In this document: positions 1-9,800 of the stretch, piece by piece | Position numbering within the stretch: position 1 is the first letter of the stretch | Layout of the letters: each line of letters begins with the position of its first letter | Assembly (NCBI GenBank): GCA_964433345.1 | Contig: CAYSQJ010000005.1 | Coordinates: 248,001-312,000 of the forward strand | Source of the DNA: Ga0077527 sp964433345 | Lineage (GTDB): Bacteria; Pseudomonadota; Gammaproteobacteria; Burkholderiales; SG8-41 | Direction of reading: 5' to 3' | DNA: 64,000 bases | Notes under the pieces: model-generated | What the model was told of the DNA's origin: nothing | Database searches by the model: none | The model's input: the letters and a program-made list of their open reading frames with translations, nothing else | Translations under genes and position numbers: made by a program

Positions 1-964
1 CCAGCGGGCGCCATGGGCCGATCAGCGCCCGGCGGTAGCTGCCGCCGATGCCGTAGAGACGCGAGTTGCGCACATCGTTGCTGCCGGCGTAATCGAGTGC
101 GGCGACTTGCAGCGAAGCCCCGAAGGCCTGCAGTTCGTCGTATTGGTGCATCCATTCGCCGGTGGCCGAGGTGACGTCGCGGAACCGGCGGTAATCGACC
201 TCCAGCGATCCGTGCGACAGGGCTCCGCGAAACAGGTTTTTTTCGAGCAGGTAGCTGAGGCCGCCGTTGGCGCCCACGTTGCCCTGGTCGAATTCTCGGT
301 TCGCATCGTGCAGCTTGTAGTCACCGCTGACCGAGCCGAACACGGCAAGGCCGGGCGATACCGGAATGACTACGTTGGCGCCGGCGCTGAGCTGGACATA
401 GCTGCGGTCGATGCGGACTCCGGAAGGTGCGAGAGTGACCAGTCCGAGGTTGGGCAGGCTGATGCTGGCGTTGCTGACTCCGCCGTTGATATTGCTGTCG
501 TGCCCGATGCCGAATTCGAGATAGGCACCTGCGGTGGTGCGGTAGGCTGACTCACGCGAGCGGATGGCATCGAGGTAGCGGTCGATGTTGGCGACCACGT
601 CCGGCGGCGGATTGGCCTGCAGCACGCCGGAAAATTCTTCCCTGGCCCGCTGGTTTTCACCGAGCACGAAATAGCCGCGCGCCAGCTCGAGGCGCGCCTG
701 CTGGTTGCCGGGGAAGTTGATGACATAGCGCTCGAGGGCGAGTACGCCTTCGCCGGCGCGGCCGCTGTCGATGGCGGCGACGCCGAAAAAGAAATCGAAG
801 GCGGGGTTTCCGAGCTGGTCGGGATGCTGTTTTGCTAACGCATAGGCGCCGGAAGCGTCACCTTTATCCAGCAGCGCCTTGATTTCGTCGGCCGGCGCTG
901 CGACGGCCAGCGTGGACACCACCAGCATCGCACAAGCAGCGAATGCCTTGCCCCGGAATGCCAT
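1..964 (-). CDS. TPR / outer-membrane beta-barrel protein (Slam/DUF560-like), C-terminus beyond window
   Basis: An open frame runs from an ATG at 964 down to the left edge without a stop, giving 321 codons. It begins with a clear signal peptide (MAFRGKAFAACAMLVVSTLAVA, cleaved after an Ala-rich stretch). Residues about 25-130 are helical and TPR-like (LERYVINFPGNQQARLELAR, then ARGYFVLGENQRAREEF). After about residue 145 the pattern switches to alternating beta-strand sequence opening with LEFGIGHDSNING, a motif typical of beta-barrels in TPR-barrel proteins such as the surface lipoprotein assembly modifier family. Role is inferred: an outer-membrane barrel with a periplasmic TPR domain, possibly helping export or surface display. 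The substrate is unknown. It is divergent from rluB. Confidence 0.6.
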   Translation of the reverse strand, partial: MAFRGKAFAACAMLVVSTLAVAAPADEIKALLDKGDASGAYALAKQHPDQLGNPAFDFFFGVAAIDSGRAGEGVLALERYVINFPGNQQARLELARGYFVLGENQRAREEFSGVLQANPPPDVVANIDRYLDAIRSRESAYRTTAGAYLEFGIGHDSNINGGVSNASISLPNLGLVTLAPSGVRIDRSYVQLSAGANVVIPVSPGLAVFGSVSGDYKLHDANREFDQGNVGANGGLSYLLEKNLFRGALSHGSLEVDYRRFRDVTSATGEWMHQYDELQAFGASLQVAALDYAGSNDVRNSRLYGIGGSYRRALIGPWRPL

Positions 965-1110
965 TGTTGCTCTCCCTGTGCGTACATGCCGTGCATGCGC
1001 CGGCGACGCCCTCATGTTCTGCTCTGTATACTACAAAACTTCTCACACAACGGGCAGCACAGCATGAATTTGCCGCAATACCGCTTCAACAACATGGCAT
1101 GGTGCAGCCG

Positions 1111-2097
1111 ATGAACAAAAAAACTCCGGGCGGTAGCGCTTCGCGGCGTCAGTCGCGCCCGAAAGCCGGGCCGCAGGCAGGCAGGCCGCGACGCGGCCCG
1201 CTGCGCCCGGCAGCCGCGGCGAAGGTGCGCCGGCCCGCGAATCCGCCGCGTCCGGCGCCGGTGGAGACAGCCGCCGCCGGGGACCTGCGCGGCGAGAAGC
1301 TGCACAAGGTTCTGGCGCAGGCCGGTTTCGGTTCGCGGCGCGCGATGGAAGAGCGCATCCGCGCCGGCGAGGTGACTGTCAACGGCAAGGTTGCCGGCAT
1401 CGGCGACCGGGTCACCACGGAGGACCGCGTCAAGGTGGGCGACCGTGTGCTGCACTGGCCGCAGGCGGGCCGCCTGCCGCGGGTGCTGCTGTACCACAAG
1501 CCCGAGGGGGAAATCGTCAGCAACGATGACCCGCAGGGGCGGCCGACGGTTTTTGCAAGGCTGCCGCCGGCCAGGGGCGCCAAATGGTTGGCCATCGGGC
1601 GCCTCGATTTCAACACCAGCGGCCTGCTGATCTTCACCACCTCGGGTGATCTCGCGAACCGGATGATGCATCCGCGCTTTGCGGTGGACCGCGAATATGC
1701 AGTGCGCGTGCTGGGCACTGTGCATCCGGCGGCGCTGGATGCGCTGCGCGCCGGCGTACGCCTCGAGGACGGCGTGGCGCGTTTCGAACAGCTGGAGGAG
1801 GAAGGCGGCGAAGGCGCCAACCGCTGGTTCCGGGTGCTGTTGCGGGAAGGGCGCAACCGCATCGTGCGCCGCCTGTTCGAATCGCAGAACCTGACGGTCA
1901 GCCGCCTGATGCGCGTGCGTTTTGGCATGGTGGCACTGCCGCCGCAGCTGAAACGCGGTCAGTTCATCGAACTGCCGGCCGCCGAAGTCGAGCGCCTGCT
2001 GGCCTGGGTCGCGAATCCGGATCAGCCTCCTGCAGCAGCGCCTCCCGCTGCAACAGCAGCACGCAGTCGTCCCCGCCGCTCGTCTCCGCCCAGATAA
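1111..2097 (+). CDS. rluB: 23S rRNA pseudouridine synthase B
   Basis: 328 residues from ATG 1111; an in-frame ATG at 1099 would add four residues. The first about 65 residues are a basic, Pro/Ala/Arg-rich tail, followed by an S4 RNA-binding domain (LHKVLAQAGFGSRRAMEERI, then AGEVTVNGK). The RluB/RsuA catalytic domain carries the signature GRLDFNTSGLLIFTTSGDL, whose Asp is the catalytic residue, and the later EGRNRIVRRLFE motif. The family isomerises a uridine near position 2605 of 23S rRNA. RluB is the best fit because of the basic N-terminal extension, but RluE/RluF relatives cannot be fully excluded. Its last 134 bases overlap prmB on the other strand. Confidence 0.85.
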   Translation: MNKKTPGGSASRRQSRPKAGPQAGRPRRGPLRPAAAAKVRRPANPPRPAPVETAAAGDLRGEKLHKVLAQAGFGSRRAMEERIRAGEVTVNGKVAGIGDRVTTEDRVKVGDRVLHWPQAGRLPRVLLYHKPEGEIVSNDDPQGRPTVFARLPPARGAKWLAIGRLDFNTSGLLIFTTSGDLANRMMHPRFAVDREYAVRVLGTVHPAALDALRAGVRLEDGVARFEQLEEEGGEGANRWFRVLLREGRNRIVRRLFESQNLTVSRLMRVRFGMVALPPQLKRGQFIELPAAEVERLLAWVANPDQPPAAAPPAATAARSRPRRSSPPR

Positions 2098-2908
2098 ACG
2101 GCAGCCGCGGAAAGGCGCGCTCGACGCGCGCGCGGTAGTGCCCGACTTCCATCACCAGCCAGCCCCGCGCCGTCAGGTGATGCGGTGCCTCGCCAAGAAT
2201 GCGCCGCACCAGGTCGAGTCCGTCGCGGCCGCCGTGCAGCGCCAGTTCCGGCTCATGCCGGTATTCCGCTGGCAGACGGCGCATCGCCGTGTCACCGACG
2301 TAAGGCGGATTGCTGACGATCAGGTCATAACGCTGGCCGGGAAGCGCCGCGAACAGGTCCGATCGCAGCAGGCGCAGGCGTGTACCGAGGCGGTGCTCGC
2401 GGACATTGCGCCGCGCGACCGCCAGCGCGGCGGTGGACAGGTCGGCGGCATCGACCTGCGCCCGCGGGAAGGTGTGTGCGGCAACGATGGCAAGGCAACC
2501 GGAGCCGGTGCAGAGATCGAGGATGGTTGCCGGTGCGCGTGTCAGCCAGGGGCGCATGCGATCACGCAACAGTTCGGCAATGTACGAGCGCGGCACGATG
2601 ACGCGTTCGTCGACGTAAAAGCGGTGTTCGCCGAGCCAGGCTTCGCGGGTGATGTAGGCGGCGGGAATGCGTTCCGCGATGCGGCGGTCGAACAGGGCCT
2701 GCGCGCGCCGCGCGACTGCCGGAGCAAGTGCCTGATCCATGCGCGCGGACAAATCTTCGAAGCGGCATCCCAGGGCATGCATCATCAGCCAGGCCGCTTC
2801 GTCATCGGCATTCAGCGTGCCGTGGCCGTAGGCCAGCCGGGCCTTGCGGAAACGAGCGGCGGCGGCCGCGATCAGTTGCCGCGGGGTGAGGGGCGGCAAT
2901 CCGGACAT
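1964..2908 (-). CDS. prmB: 50S ribosomal protein L3 N5-glutamine methyltransferase
   Basis: 314 residues. SAM-dependent HemK-family methyltransferase that modifies a glutamine of ribosomal protein L3. The SAM-binding motif is seen as ILDLCTGSGCLAIVAA (about residue 130), and the substrate-amide motif as SNPPYVG (about residue 200). An N-terminal helical domain precedes them, as in PrmB/PrmC. Placement beside the dap genes favours PrmB over PrmC. The last about 22 residues (Arg/Pro/Ala-rich) lie beyond the usual end of the family and are encoded in the region that overlaps rluB, so they may simply reflect a shifted stop. The start ATG at 2908 follows a 39-base AT-rich stretch with no recognisable Shine-Dalgarno sequence. 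Confidence 0.87.
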   Translation of the reverse strand: MSGLPPLTPRQLIAAAAARFRKARLAYGHGTLNADDEAAWLMMHALGCRFEDLSARMDQALAPAVARRAQALFDRRIAERIPAAYITREAWLGEHRFYVDERVIVPRSYIAELLRDRMRPWLTRAPATILDLCTGSGCLAIVAAHTFPRAQVDAADLSTAALAVARRNVREHRLGTRLRLLRSDLFAALPGQRYDLIVSNPPYVGDTAMRRLPAEYRHEPELALHGGRDGLDLVRRILGEAPHHLTARGWLVMEVGHYRARVERAFPRLPFIWAETSGGDDCVLLLQREALLQEADPDSRPRPAGARLRRPAVR

Positions 2909-2947
2909 CTTATAAAAATATGTTTAAAAACAAATACTTGCAATCAA
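2909..2947. repeat. AT-rich junction patch A (pilU end / prmB start)
   Basis: Almost all bases from 2909 to 2943 are A or T in a strongly GC-rich neighbourhood. It contains TTTAAAAACAAATACTTG, which resembles the spacers after tsf and era (both contain TAAAAACAA). It lies where dapE commonly sits in related gene clusters. Confidence 0.5.
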
Positions 2948-4110
2948 CCAAGGGCGTCAAGGTTGAGCTTGATGCTCGACAGGTCGGTGGTGGTGGTGCC
3001 CGCCGAGCGGGTGGCGGACTGGCCGGGTGTCTGGTCGGGAGCGCTCTCGGCCTTGCTGGCGTTGCTGATCAGCCAGTGCAGGTTGGTCGGCGAATCGGCA
3101 TTGGCGAGTGCCTCGTCCATCGTGATGCGACCGTTGCGGTAGAGCTGGTAGAGCGATTGTTCGAAGGTCTGCGATCCGGGTGCGAGGCTCTGTTCCATCG
3201 CCTCCTTGATCTGGTTGATTTCGCCGGCCTTGATCAGTTCCTGGATGTGCTTGGTGTTGAGCAGCACCTCGACCGCGGCGGCACGCTTGCCGTCGACGGT
3301 CTTGACCAGGCGCTGCGAGATCACCGCGCGCAGCGCGATCGAGAGATCGGCCTCGAGGCTTTCCCGCGCCTCGCGCGGGAAGAAGCCGATGATACGGTTC
3401 AGCGCGTTGTAGCTGTTGTTGGCATGCAGCGTCGACATGCAGAGGTGGCCGGTCTGTGCGAAGAGCAGGGCGCTTTCCAGCGTTTCGCGGTCGCGGATCT
3501 CGCCGACCATCAGCAGGTCCGGCGCCTCGCGCATCGCGCTGATCAGCGCGGCCTCGTAACTGTGGGTGTCGACGCGCACCTCGCGCTGGTTGACGATGGA
3601 TTTCTTGTGCTTGAAGGTGAACTCGACGGGATCCTCGATGGTCAGGATGTGTCCGGTTTTCAGCGAATTGCGGTAGTCGATCATCGAGGCCATCGTCGTC
3701 GATTTGCCCGATCCGGTGGAGCCGACGATCAGGATCAGCCCGAGCTTCTCCATGATCACTTCCTTCAGGATCGGCGGCAGTCCGAGGGAGTCGATCGGCG
3801 GCACTTCCGGCTTGACGAAGCGGATGACCATTGCCACGGTGTTTTTCTGGCGGAAGATGTTGACGCGGAAGTTGCCCATTTCGCCGCCGCCCTGGGCGAA
3901 GTTCATCTCGTGCCTGGTCTCGAATTCCTGGATTTGCGCCGGAGTCATCAGCTCGTAGCAGATCTTCTTGACCTGCTCGGGATCGAGCGCCTGGCTGTTG
4001 ATTGGCATCACCGTGCCGTTGATCTTGATCTGGATCGGCGCGCCGGCGGTGAAAAACATGTCCGACGCCTGCTTGTCGGCCATCAGTTTGAACAGCGGTG
4101 TCACGAACAT
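2944..4110 (-). CDS. pilU: Type IV pilus retraction ATPase accessory, PilU type
   Basis: 388 residues. Hexameric PilT/PilU-family ATPase acting at the inner-membrane base of type IV pili in retraction and twitching. Visible motifs in order: Walker A GSTGSGKST (about residue 130), Asp box around ILTIEDPVEF, Walker B LLMVGEIRD, and His box TGHLCMSTLHANN. PilU is favoured over PilT by the stretch GEINQIKEAMEQSLAPGSQTF and the Asp/Ser/Thr-rich C-terminal tail extending past the ATPase core. It is co-directional with dapD and dapC; no pilT or other pilus gene is in the window. The neighbouring dap genes are unrelated in function, a conserved syntenic oddity of the group. Confidence 0.88.
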   Translation of the reverse strand: MFVTPLFKLMADKQASDMFFTAGAPIQIKINGTVMPINSQALDPEQVKKICYELMTPAQIQEFETRHEMNFAQGGGEMGNFRVNIFRQKNTVAMVIRFVKPEVPPIDSLGLPPILKEVIMEKLGLILIVGSTGSGKSTTMASMIDYRNSLKTGHILTIEDPVEFTFKHKKSIVNQREVRVDTHSYEAALISAMREAPDLLMVGEIRDRETLESALLFAQTGHLCMSTLHANNSYNALNRIIGFFPREARESLEADLSIALRAVISQRLVKTVDGKRAAAVEVLLNTKHIQELIKAGEINQIKEAMEQSLAPGSQTFEQSLYQLYRNGRITMDEALANADSPTNLHWLISNASKAESAPDQTPGQSATRSAGTTTTDLSSIKLNLDALG

Positions 4111-4236
4111 GGTGCTGATCCCCCGTTAAGCCCCGTTATTCCCCGTTATGCCCGTTGCGGGCGGCCGCGCTGCACAAGGCGACCGGGCCATTCTGCCCAG
4201 TTTCGCCGGCCCCGCCAAGCAGGACGGCCGGCTGTC

Positions 4237-5061
<825 letters not shown>

Positions 5062-5080
5062 CTCGATTTCCCGTGAATAA

Positions 5081-6274
5081 TTAAAGTGATTCCGCAAAGC
5101 GGCGCAGCCGGTGCGCGGCCTCGGTGCATTCCGTGGTGGTGGCGACCAGTGCGATGCGCACCCGGTTGACGCCGGGATTGATGCCCCGCGCTTCGCGGGC
5201 GAGATAGCTGCCGGGCAGCACGCTGACGCCCTCTGCAGCATACAGCCTGCGGGTGAACTCGACGTCGTCGATCGGCGTCTGCAGCCACAGATAGAACGCC
5301 GCGTCAGGCCATTCCGCCGGCAGTGCGGGTTTCAGGATGCCGATCACCGCCTCGAATTTTTCGCGGTACAGCGCGCGGTTGGCGACGACATGGGCTTCGT
5401 CCTGCCAGGCCGCGATGCTTGCGGCCTGCACCGGCGGGCTCATCGCACCGCCGTGATAGGTGCGATAGAGGTAGTATTTTTTCAGGATGGCCGCGTCGCC
5501 GGCAACAAAACCCGAGCGCATGCCGGGCACGTTGGAACGCTTCGACAGGCTGGAGAACACGACCAGGTTGCGGAAGTCGCTGCGTCCCAGTCTGACCGCG
5601 GCCTCGAGCGCGCCCAGCGGCGGGCGTCCTTCTTCGAAATAGATTTCCGAATAGCATTCGTCGGCGGCAATCACGCAGCCGTGGCGGTCGGCCTGCTCGA
5701 ACAGCGCTTTCCAGTCGTCGAGCCCGAGCACCTTGCCGGTCGGATTGCCGGGCGAGCAGACGATCATCAGCTGGGCACGGCGCCAGACGTCCTCCGGCAG
5801 CTGTGCGGAATCGAAAGCGAAGTCGTTTTCCGGGAGGTTGTTGATGAACTGCGGTTCGGCACCGGCGAGCAGCGCTGCTCCCTCATAGATCTGGTAGAAC
5901 GGGTTGGGGCAGATCACCGCCGGCGCGACCTTGCTGCCGTCCACCACTGCCTGCACGAAAGAAAACAATGCCTCGCGGCTGCCGTTGACCGGCAGGACCT
6001 GTGTCGCGGCATCCGGCGCGGCAATGTTGTAGCGACGGCCTATCCATTGGGCAATGGCCTGGCGCAGCGCATCGGTGCCCAGAGTGGCCGGATAGACCGA
6101 CAGTCCGTCGAGGTTCGCGATCAGTGCCTCGCGGATGAAGGCCGGTGTCGGATGCTTGGGTTCACCGATGTACAGCGGCACGGGCCTGACCCCGGCCGGG
6201 GGCTGATGGTCGGCGAGCAGCGCGGTCAGGCGCTGGAAGGGGTAGCTCTGCAGCAGTTCGAGACGCTTGTTCAA
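5081..6274 (-). CDS. dapC: Succinyldiaminopimelate transaminase
   Basis: 397 residues. Fold-type I PLP aminotransferase that converts N-succinyl-2-amino-6-ketopimelate to N-succinyl-LL-diaminopimelate, the step after DapD. Visible motifs: PNPFYQIYEG (substrate and cofactor contacts), SPGNPTGKVL, the conserved AADECYSEIYF, and the Schiff-base lysine in SSLSKRSNVPGMRSGF. The final conserved Arg appears in NRVRIALVA. The DapC subgroup is assigned from the opening MNKRLELLQSYPFQRL and from tight linkage to dapD. It lies 37 bases downstream of queF on the same strand. Confidence 0.93.
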   Translation of the reverse strand: MNKRLELLQSYPFQRLTALLADHQPPAGVRPVPLYIGEPKHPTPAFIREALIANLDGLSVYPATLGTDALRQAIAQWIGRRYNIAAPDAATQVLPVNGSREALFSFVQAVVDGSKVAPAVICPNPFYQIYEGAALLAGAEPQFINNLPENDFAFDSAQLPEDVWRRAQLMIVCSPGNPTGKVLGLDDWKALFEQADRHGCVIAADECYSEIYFEEGRPPLGALEAAVRLGRSDFRNLVVFSSLSKRSNVPGMRSGFVAGDAAILKKYYLYRTYHGGAMSPPVQAASIAAWQDEAHVVANRALYREKFEAVIGILKPALPAEWPDAAFYLWLQTPIDDVEFTRRLYAAEGVSVLPGSYLAREARGINPGVNRVRIALVATTTECTEAAHRLRRFAESL

Positions 6275-6311
6275 GATCGTGGCCGCCGTGATGGGAGGTG
6301 CGCGATGCCGC

Positions 6312-6728
6312 TCAGCGTGTCGGCGCGCCGGGTTCGAGCAGCGGCATTTCGGGCAGCTGCGCGATCCTGAAGCCGCGTTTCAGGTGCTGCGCCGTGACTG
6401 TCGTGAAAATGCCGCCGCGCACGTAAAAGCGCGCGGTCAGACGCATGAAGCGGGGCCGGGTTGCTCGCACCAGATCGTCGAGGATGCGGTTGGTCACTGC
6501 CTCGTGGAAGGCGCCTTCGTTGCGGAAGGACCAGACATAGAGCTTGAGGCTTTTCAGTTCCACGCACAGCCGGTCAGGCACGTAATCGAGCAGCAGTGTC
6601 GCGAAGTCGGGCTGCCCGGTTTTCGGGCACAGGCAGGTAAACTCCGGTATTTCCATGTGAATCCGGAAATCGCGCGCGGGCGCCGGATTGGCAAAGGTTT
6701 CCAGTTGTCGCGAGGGCTGGGTCGGCAT
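6312..6728 (-). CDS. queF: NADPH-dependent preQ0 reductase (7-cyano-7-deazaguanine reductase)
   Basis: 138 residues, the size of the unimodular (type I) QueF. The enzyme reduces the nitrile of preQ0 to preQ1 in queuosine tRNA-modification synthesis. The nucleophilic cysteine is in FTCLCPKTGQPDFA, and the QueF NADPH motif is visible as ELKSLKLYVWSFRNEGAFHE. The start ATG at 6728 lies six bases from an inverted repeat (GCGGTA-N4-TACCGC) that would form a hairpin in the mRNA leader, so translation may be controlled. It is divergent from smc and precedes dapC on the same strand. Confidence 0.93.
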   Translation of the reverse strand: MPTQPSRQLETFANPAPARDFRIHMEIPEFTCLCPKTGQPDFATLLLDYVPDRLCVELKSLKLYVWSFRNEGAFHEAVTNRILDDLVRATRPRFMRLTARFYVRGGIFTTVTAQHLKRGFRIAQLPEMPLLEPGAPTR

Positions 6729-6829
6729 GGGTAAGCGGTATCTTTACCGCGAGTCAATTCAGTTAAAATGCGCGCTGAATTCTACCCGTTTGGCCTTGCC
6801 TTACAACTTTTTCTTGGCAGAACAGCACC
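6729..6829. promoter_or_regulatory. queF-smc divergent control region with two inverted repeats
   Basis: Two perfect inverted repeats sit in this 101-base gap: GCGGTA-TCTT-TACCGC at 6735-6750 and AATTCAG-N12-CTGAATT at 6756-6781. A TAAAAT box at 6764-6769, a plausible -10 for smc, lies inside the second repeat. Read toward queF, the first repeat falls immediately before the start codon. Operator or RNA-hairpin function is inference. Confidence 0.5.
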
Positions 6830-9800
6830 TTGCGTCTCAAGCAAATCAACCTCGCCGGTTTCAAATCCTTCGTCGACCCCACGCACATCCCCGTACCGGG
6901 GCAACTCGTCGGCGTCGTGGGGCCCAATGGCTGCGGCAAGTCCAACATCATCGACGCGGTGCGCTGGGTGCTGGGCGAGACCTCGGCCAAGCACCTGCGC
7001 GGTGCGACCATGCAGGACGTGCTGTTCAATGGCTCGGGTGACCGCAAGCCGGTGAACAGGGCGAGCGTCGAGCTGGTGTTCGACAACAGCCTCGGCAAGG
7101 CGGCGGGACAGTGGTCGAGCTATGCCGAGATTTCGGTCAAGCGCATGCTCGAGCGCGACGGCGATTCCTCCTATTACATCAACAACATCCATGTCCGCCG
7201 CCGCGACGTGGCGGACATTTTCCTCGGCACCGGACTCGGTGCTCGGGCCTACGCGATCATCGAGCAGGGCATGATTTCGCGCGTCATCGAGGCCAAGCCG
7301 GAGGAACTGCGGGTATTCCTGGAAGAGGCCGCGGGCGTGTCCAAGTACCGTGAGCGCCGCCGGGAGACCGAGCTGCGGCTGCGCGACACGCGTGAAAACC
7401 TGGCCCGCGTCGAGGACATCCGCCAGGAACTGGACAAGCAGCTGACCCATCTGCAGGGACAGGCGGAGGTGGCCACGCGCTACCACGCGCTGCAGGCCGA
7501 GGTCACGTCGACCCAGCACCTGCTGTGGTTTGCGCGGCGCCAGGAATCGGTGGCCACGCGCAGTCGCCACGCCCGTGATATCGAGCGCCTGGGCAACGAG
7601 CTGGAGGCGGAAACCGCCCGCCTGCGCGATGCCGAACGCCGCCTCGAGGAGCTGCGCAACGGCCATTACCGTGCCGGCGATGCCGTGCATGCGGCACAGG
7701 GGGCGCTCTACGAGACCAATGCCGAGATCGCCCGCCTCGAACAGCAGATCGGACATATCCGCGAGAATCGCAGCCGCGTCGAACAGCAGATCGGCAGCCT
7801 TGGCAGCCAGCTCGCCGCCGCAGAGGGGCAGCTGGAGCAGGCCGAGGCCGGCCTTGCGCAGTGGCAGGAAGAACAGGCGCAGGCCGGACAGCGCATCGCT
7901 GAATGTGAATCGCGCATCGCTGAAGAACGCTCGAGGCTGCCGCTGGCCGAGGAGGACTGGCGTGCTGCCAGCCTGCGTCGCGACGAGCTGCAGCAGGCGA
8001 TGGGGCAGGTGGAGCGGTCGCGCCAGGTCGAACAGACCAAGCTGGAGCATGCAGCGAGGGTTCTCGAACGGCTGGCGGTGCGCAACGAGCGGCTGTACGA
8101 GGAGCACAACAGTCTGGAGAAGCCCGACACCGCCGCACTGGAAGCGCTGCGTGCCGAGGTGGTGGAGGTTGATGCCGAACTCGCGGCACGCCGCGAGGCG
8201 CTGGCGGCAAAGGAAGAGGAGCTGCCCGATATGGAGCAGGCCCTCGAGGCTCGCTCTGCCGAGCTGGACCAGGCGATCCAGTCGATCACTGCCATCGAGG
8301 CGCGGGTGGAAGCACTGCGCCAGCTGCAGGACAGGCTTGCCCATGGTTCCGACATGGACGACTGGATTGCCTCGCGGGGCATCGCGGGCGCCCAGCGCCT
8401 GTGGCAGGGCATTGCCATCGAGAACGGTTACGAGGATGCGCTCGAGGCCGTGTTGCGTGAACGCCTCAATGCGGTGATCCTCGACGGACTTGATGCCTGC
8501 GGCAGCTGGGATATGCCGCCGGGCAAGCTCGCCATTGCCGAAAGCGGCAATGGCGAGGCTGATGCGCCGGCTCCGGTGCCGGCCGGTGCTGTGCCGCTGG
8601 CACGCTTCGTGACCTGCCGTGATGCGCGGTTGTCATCCGCGCTGGCGGACTGGCTGGGCGGCGCATTTGTCATCGACAGCCTGGCCTCCGGTCTGGCGTT
8701 GCGCGGACGGCTCGCGCCGGGCGCCGTGCTGGTGACCCGCGACGGTCGCCTGCTGACGCGGCATACGCTGACCTACCACGCGCCGGATTCGGAGCTTCAT
8801 GGCGTTCTTTCACGCCAGCGTGAAATCGAGTCGCTTGACGGCGAGGTGGCCGTCAAGAAGGCGGCGCTGCAGGCGCTGCAGTCGGCGGTCGATGACCAGG
8901 CTGCCTTGATCGCGGATGCCAAGTCGGAGCTGGCGGTGCTGCGCCAGGATGTCGCCGGATTGCAGCAGAGGCATCATGCCCTGCAGGTCGATTCGGTGCG
9001 CCTTGCCGAGCAGACCCAGCGCCTGACCCAGCGCGGCGAGCAGATCGCGGCTGAGCTCGCGGAGATTGCCGAGCAGGTGATGTCGGAAACCGCGCAACGC
9101 GAAGAGGCTTCAGCCAATCTGGTCCAGCTCGAAGCTCAGGCTGCCGGGCATGCCGGCGAACTTGAGGTGGCGCAGGCCCGGTTCCAGGAGACGCAGGCGG
9201 TGCTCGAACGGCAGCGCGAAATCCTGCGGAGCGCGGAACGGGAACTGCAGGAAGCCGGATTCCAGGGCAAGACTGCAGCGGCCAAGGTCGAAGAGGCGAG
9301 CCGTGCGATCACCGCTTCCGGCGAGAGCATCGAACGCCTGCGTGCGACGCTCGCCACCGAGCAGGAATCGCTGGCGCGGCTCGACGAGTCGCCCTGGCAG
9401 AGCCAGCTGCAGATCTCGCTGTCGCTGCGCGGCACCAAGGAGCAGGCGCTGGCCGAGGCGCGTGATGTGCTCGAATCGACCGAGGCACAGCTGCGGGAAG
9501 TCGAACAGGAGCGCTTGGCCGCGGAGCAGAAGCTGGAGCCGCTGCGCAACCGCATCAATGAAGTGAAGCTGAAGGAGCACGAGGCCCGGCTCAGCGAAGA
9601 GCAGTATGCGCAGCAGTTGGCCGAGGCGGGTGTCGACGAGGCCGTGCTGGCGCAGCAGCTTGAGGAAAAAGGCGCGCGAGGCAGTGCGCTGCAGTCCGAA
9701 ATCAACCGCCTGAACGGCGAAATCAAATCGCTGGGCGCGGTGAACCTGGCGGCGCTCGAGGAACTCGAAACGGCGCGTGAACGCAAGACCTATCTCGATG

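Noticed and set aside
6729..6829. preQ1 riboswitch before queF
   Set aside because: The leader contains hairpins but I could not find the preQ1 aptamer loop and tail sequences; type I queF in this group is not generally riboswitch-controlled.
6782..8344. 520-codon minus-strand frame opposite smc
   Set aside because: Leu/Gln/Arg-rich translation typical of antisense coiled-coil DNA.
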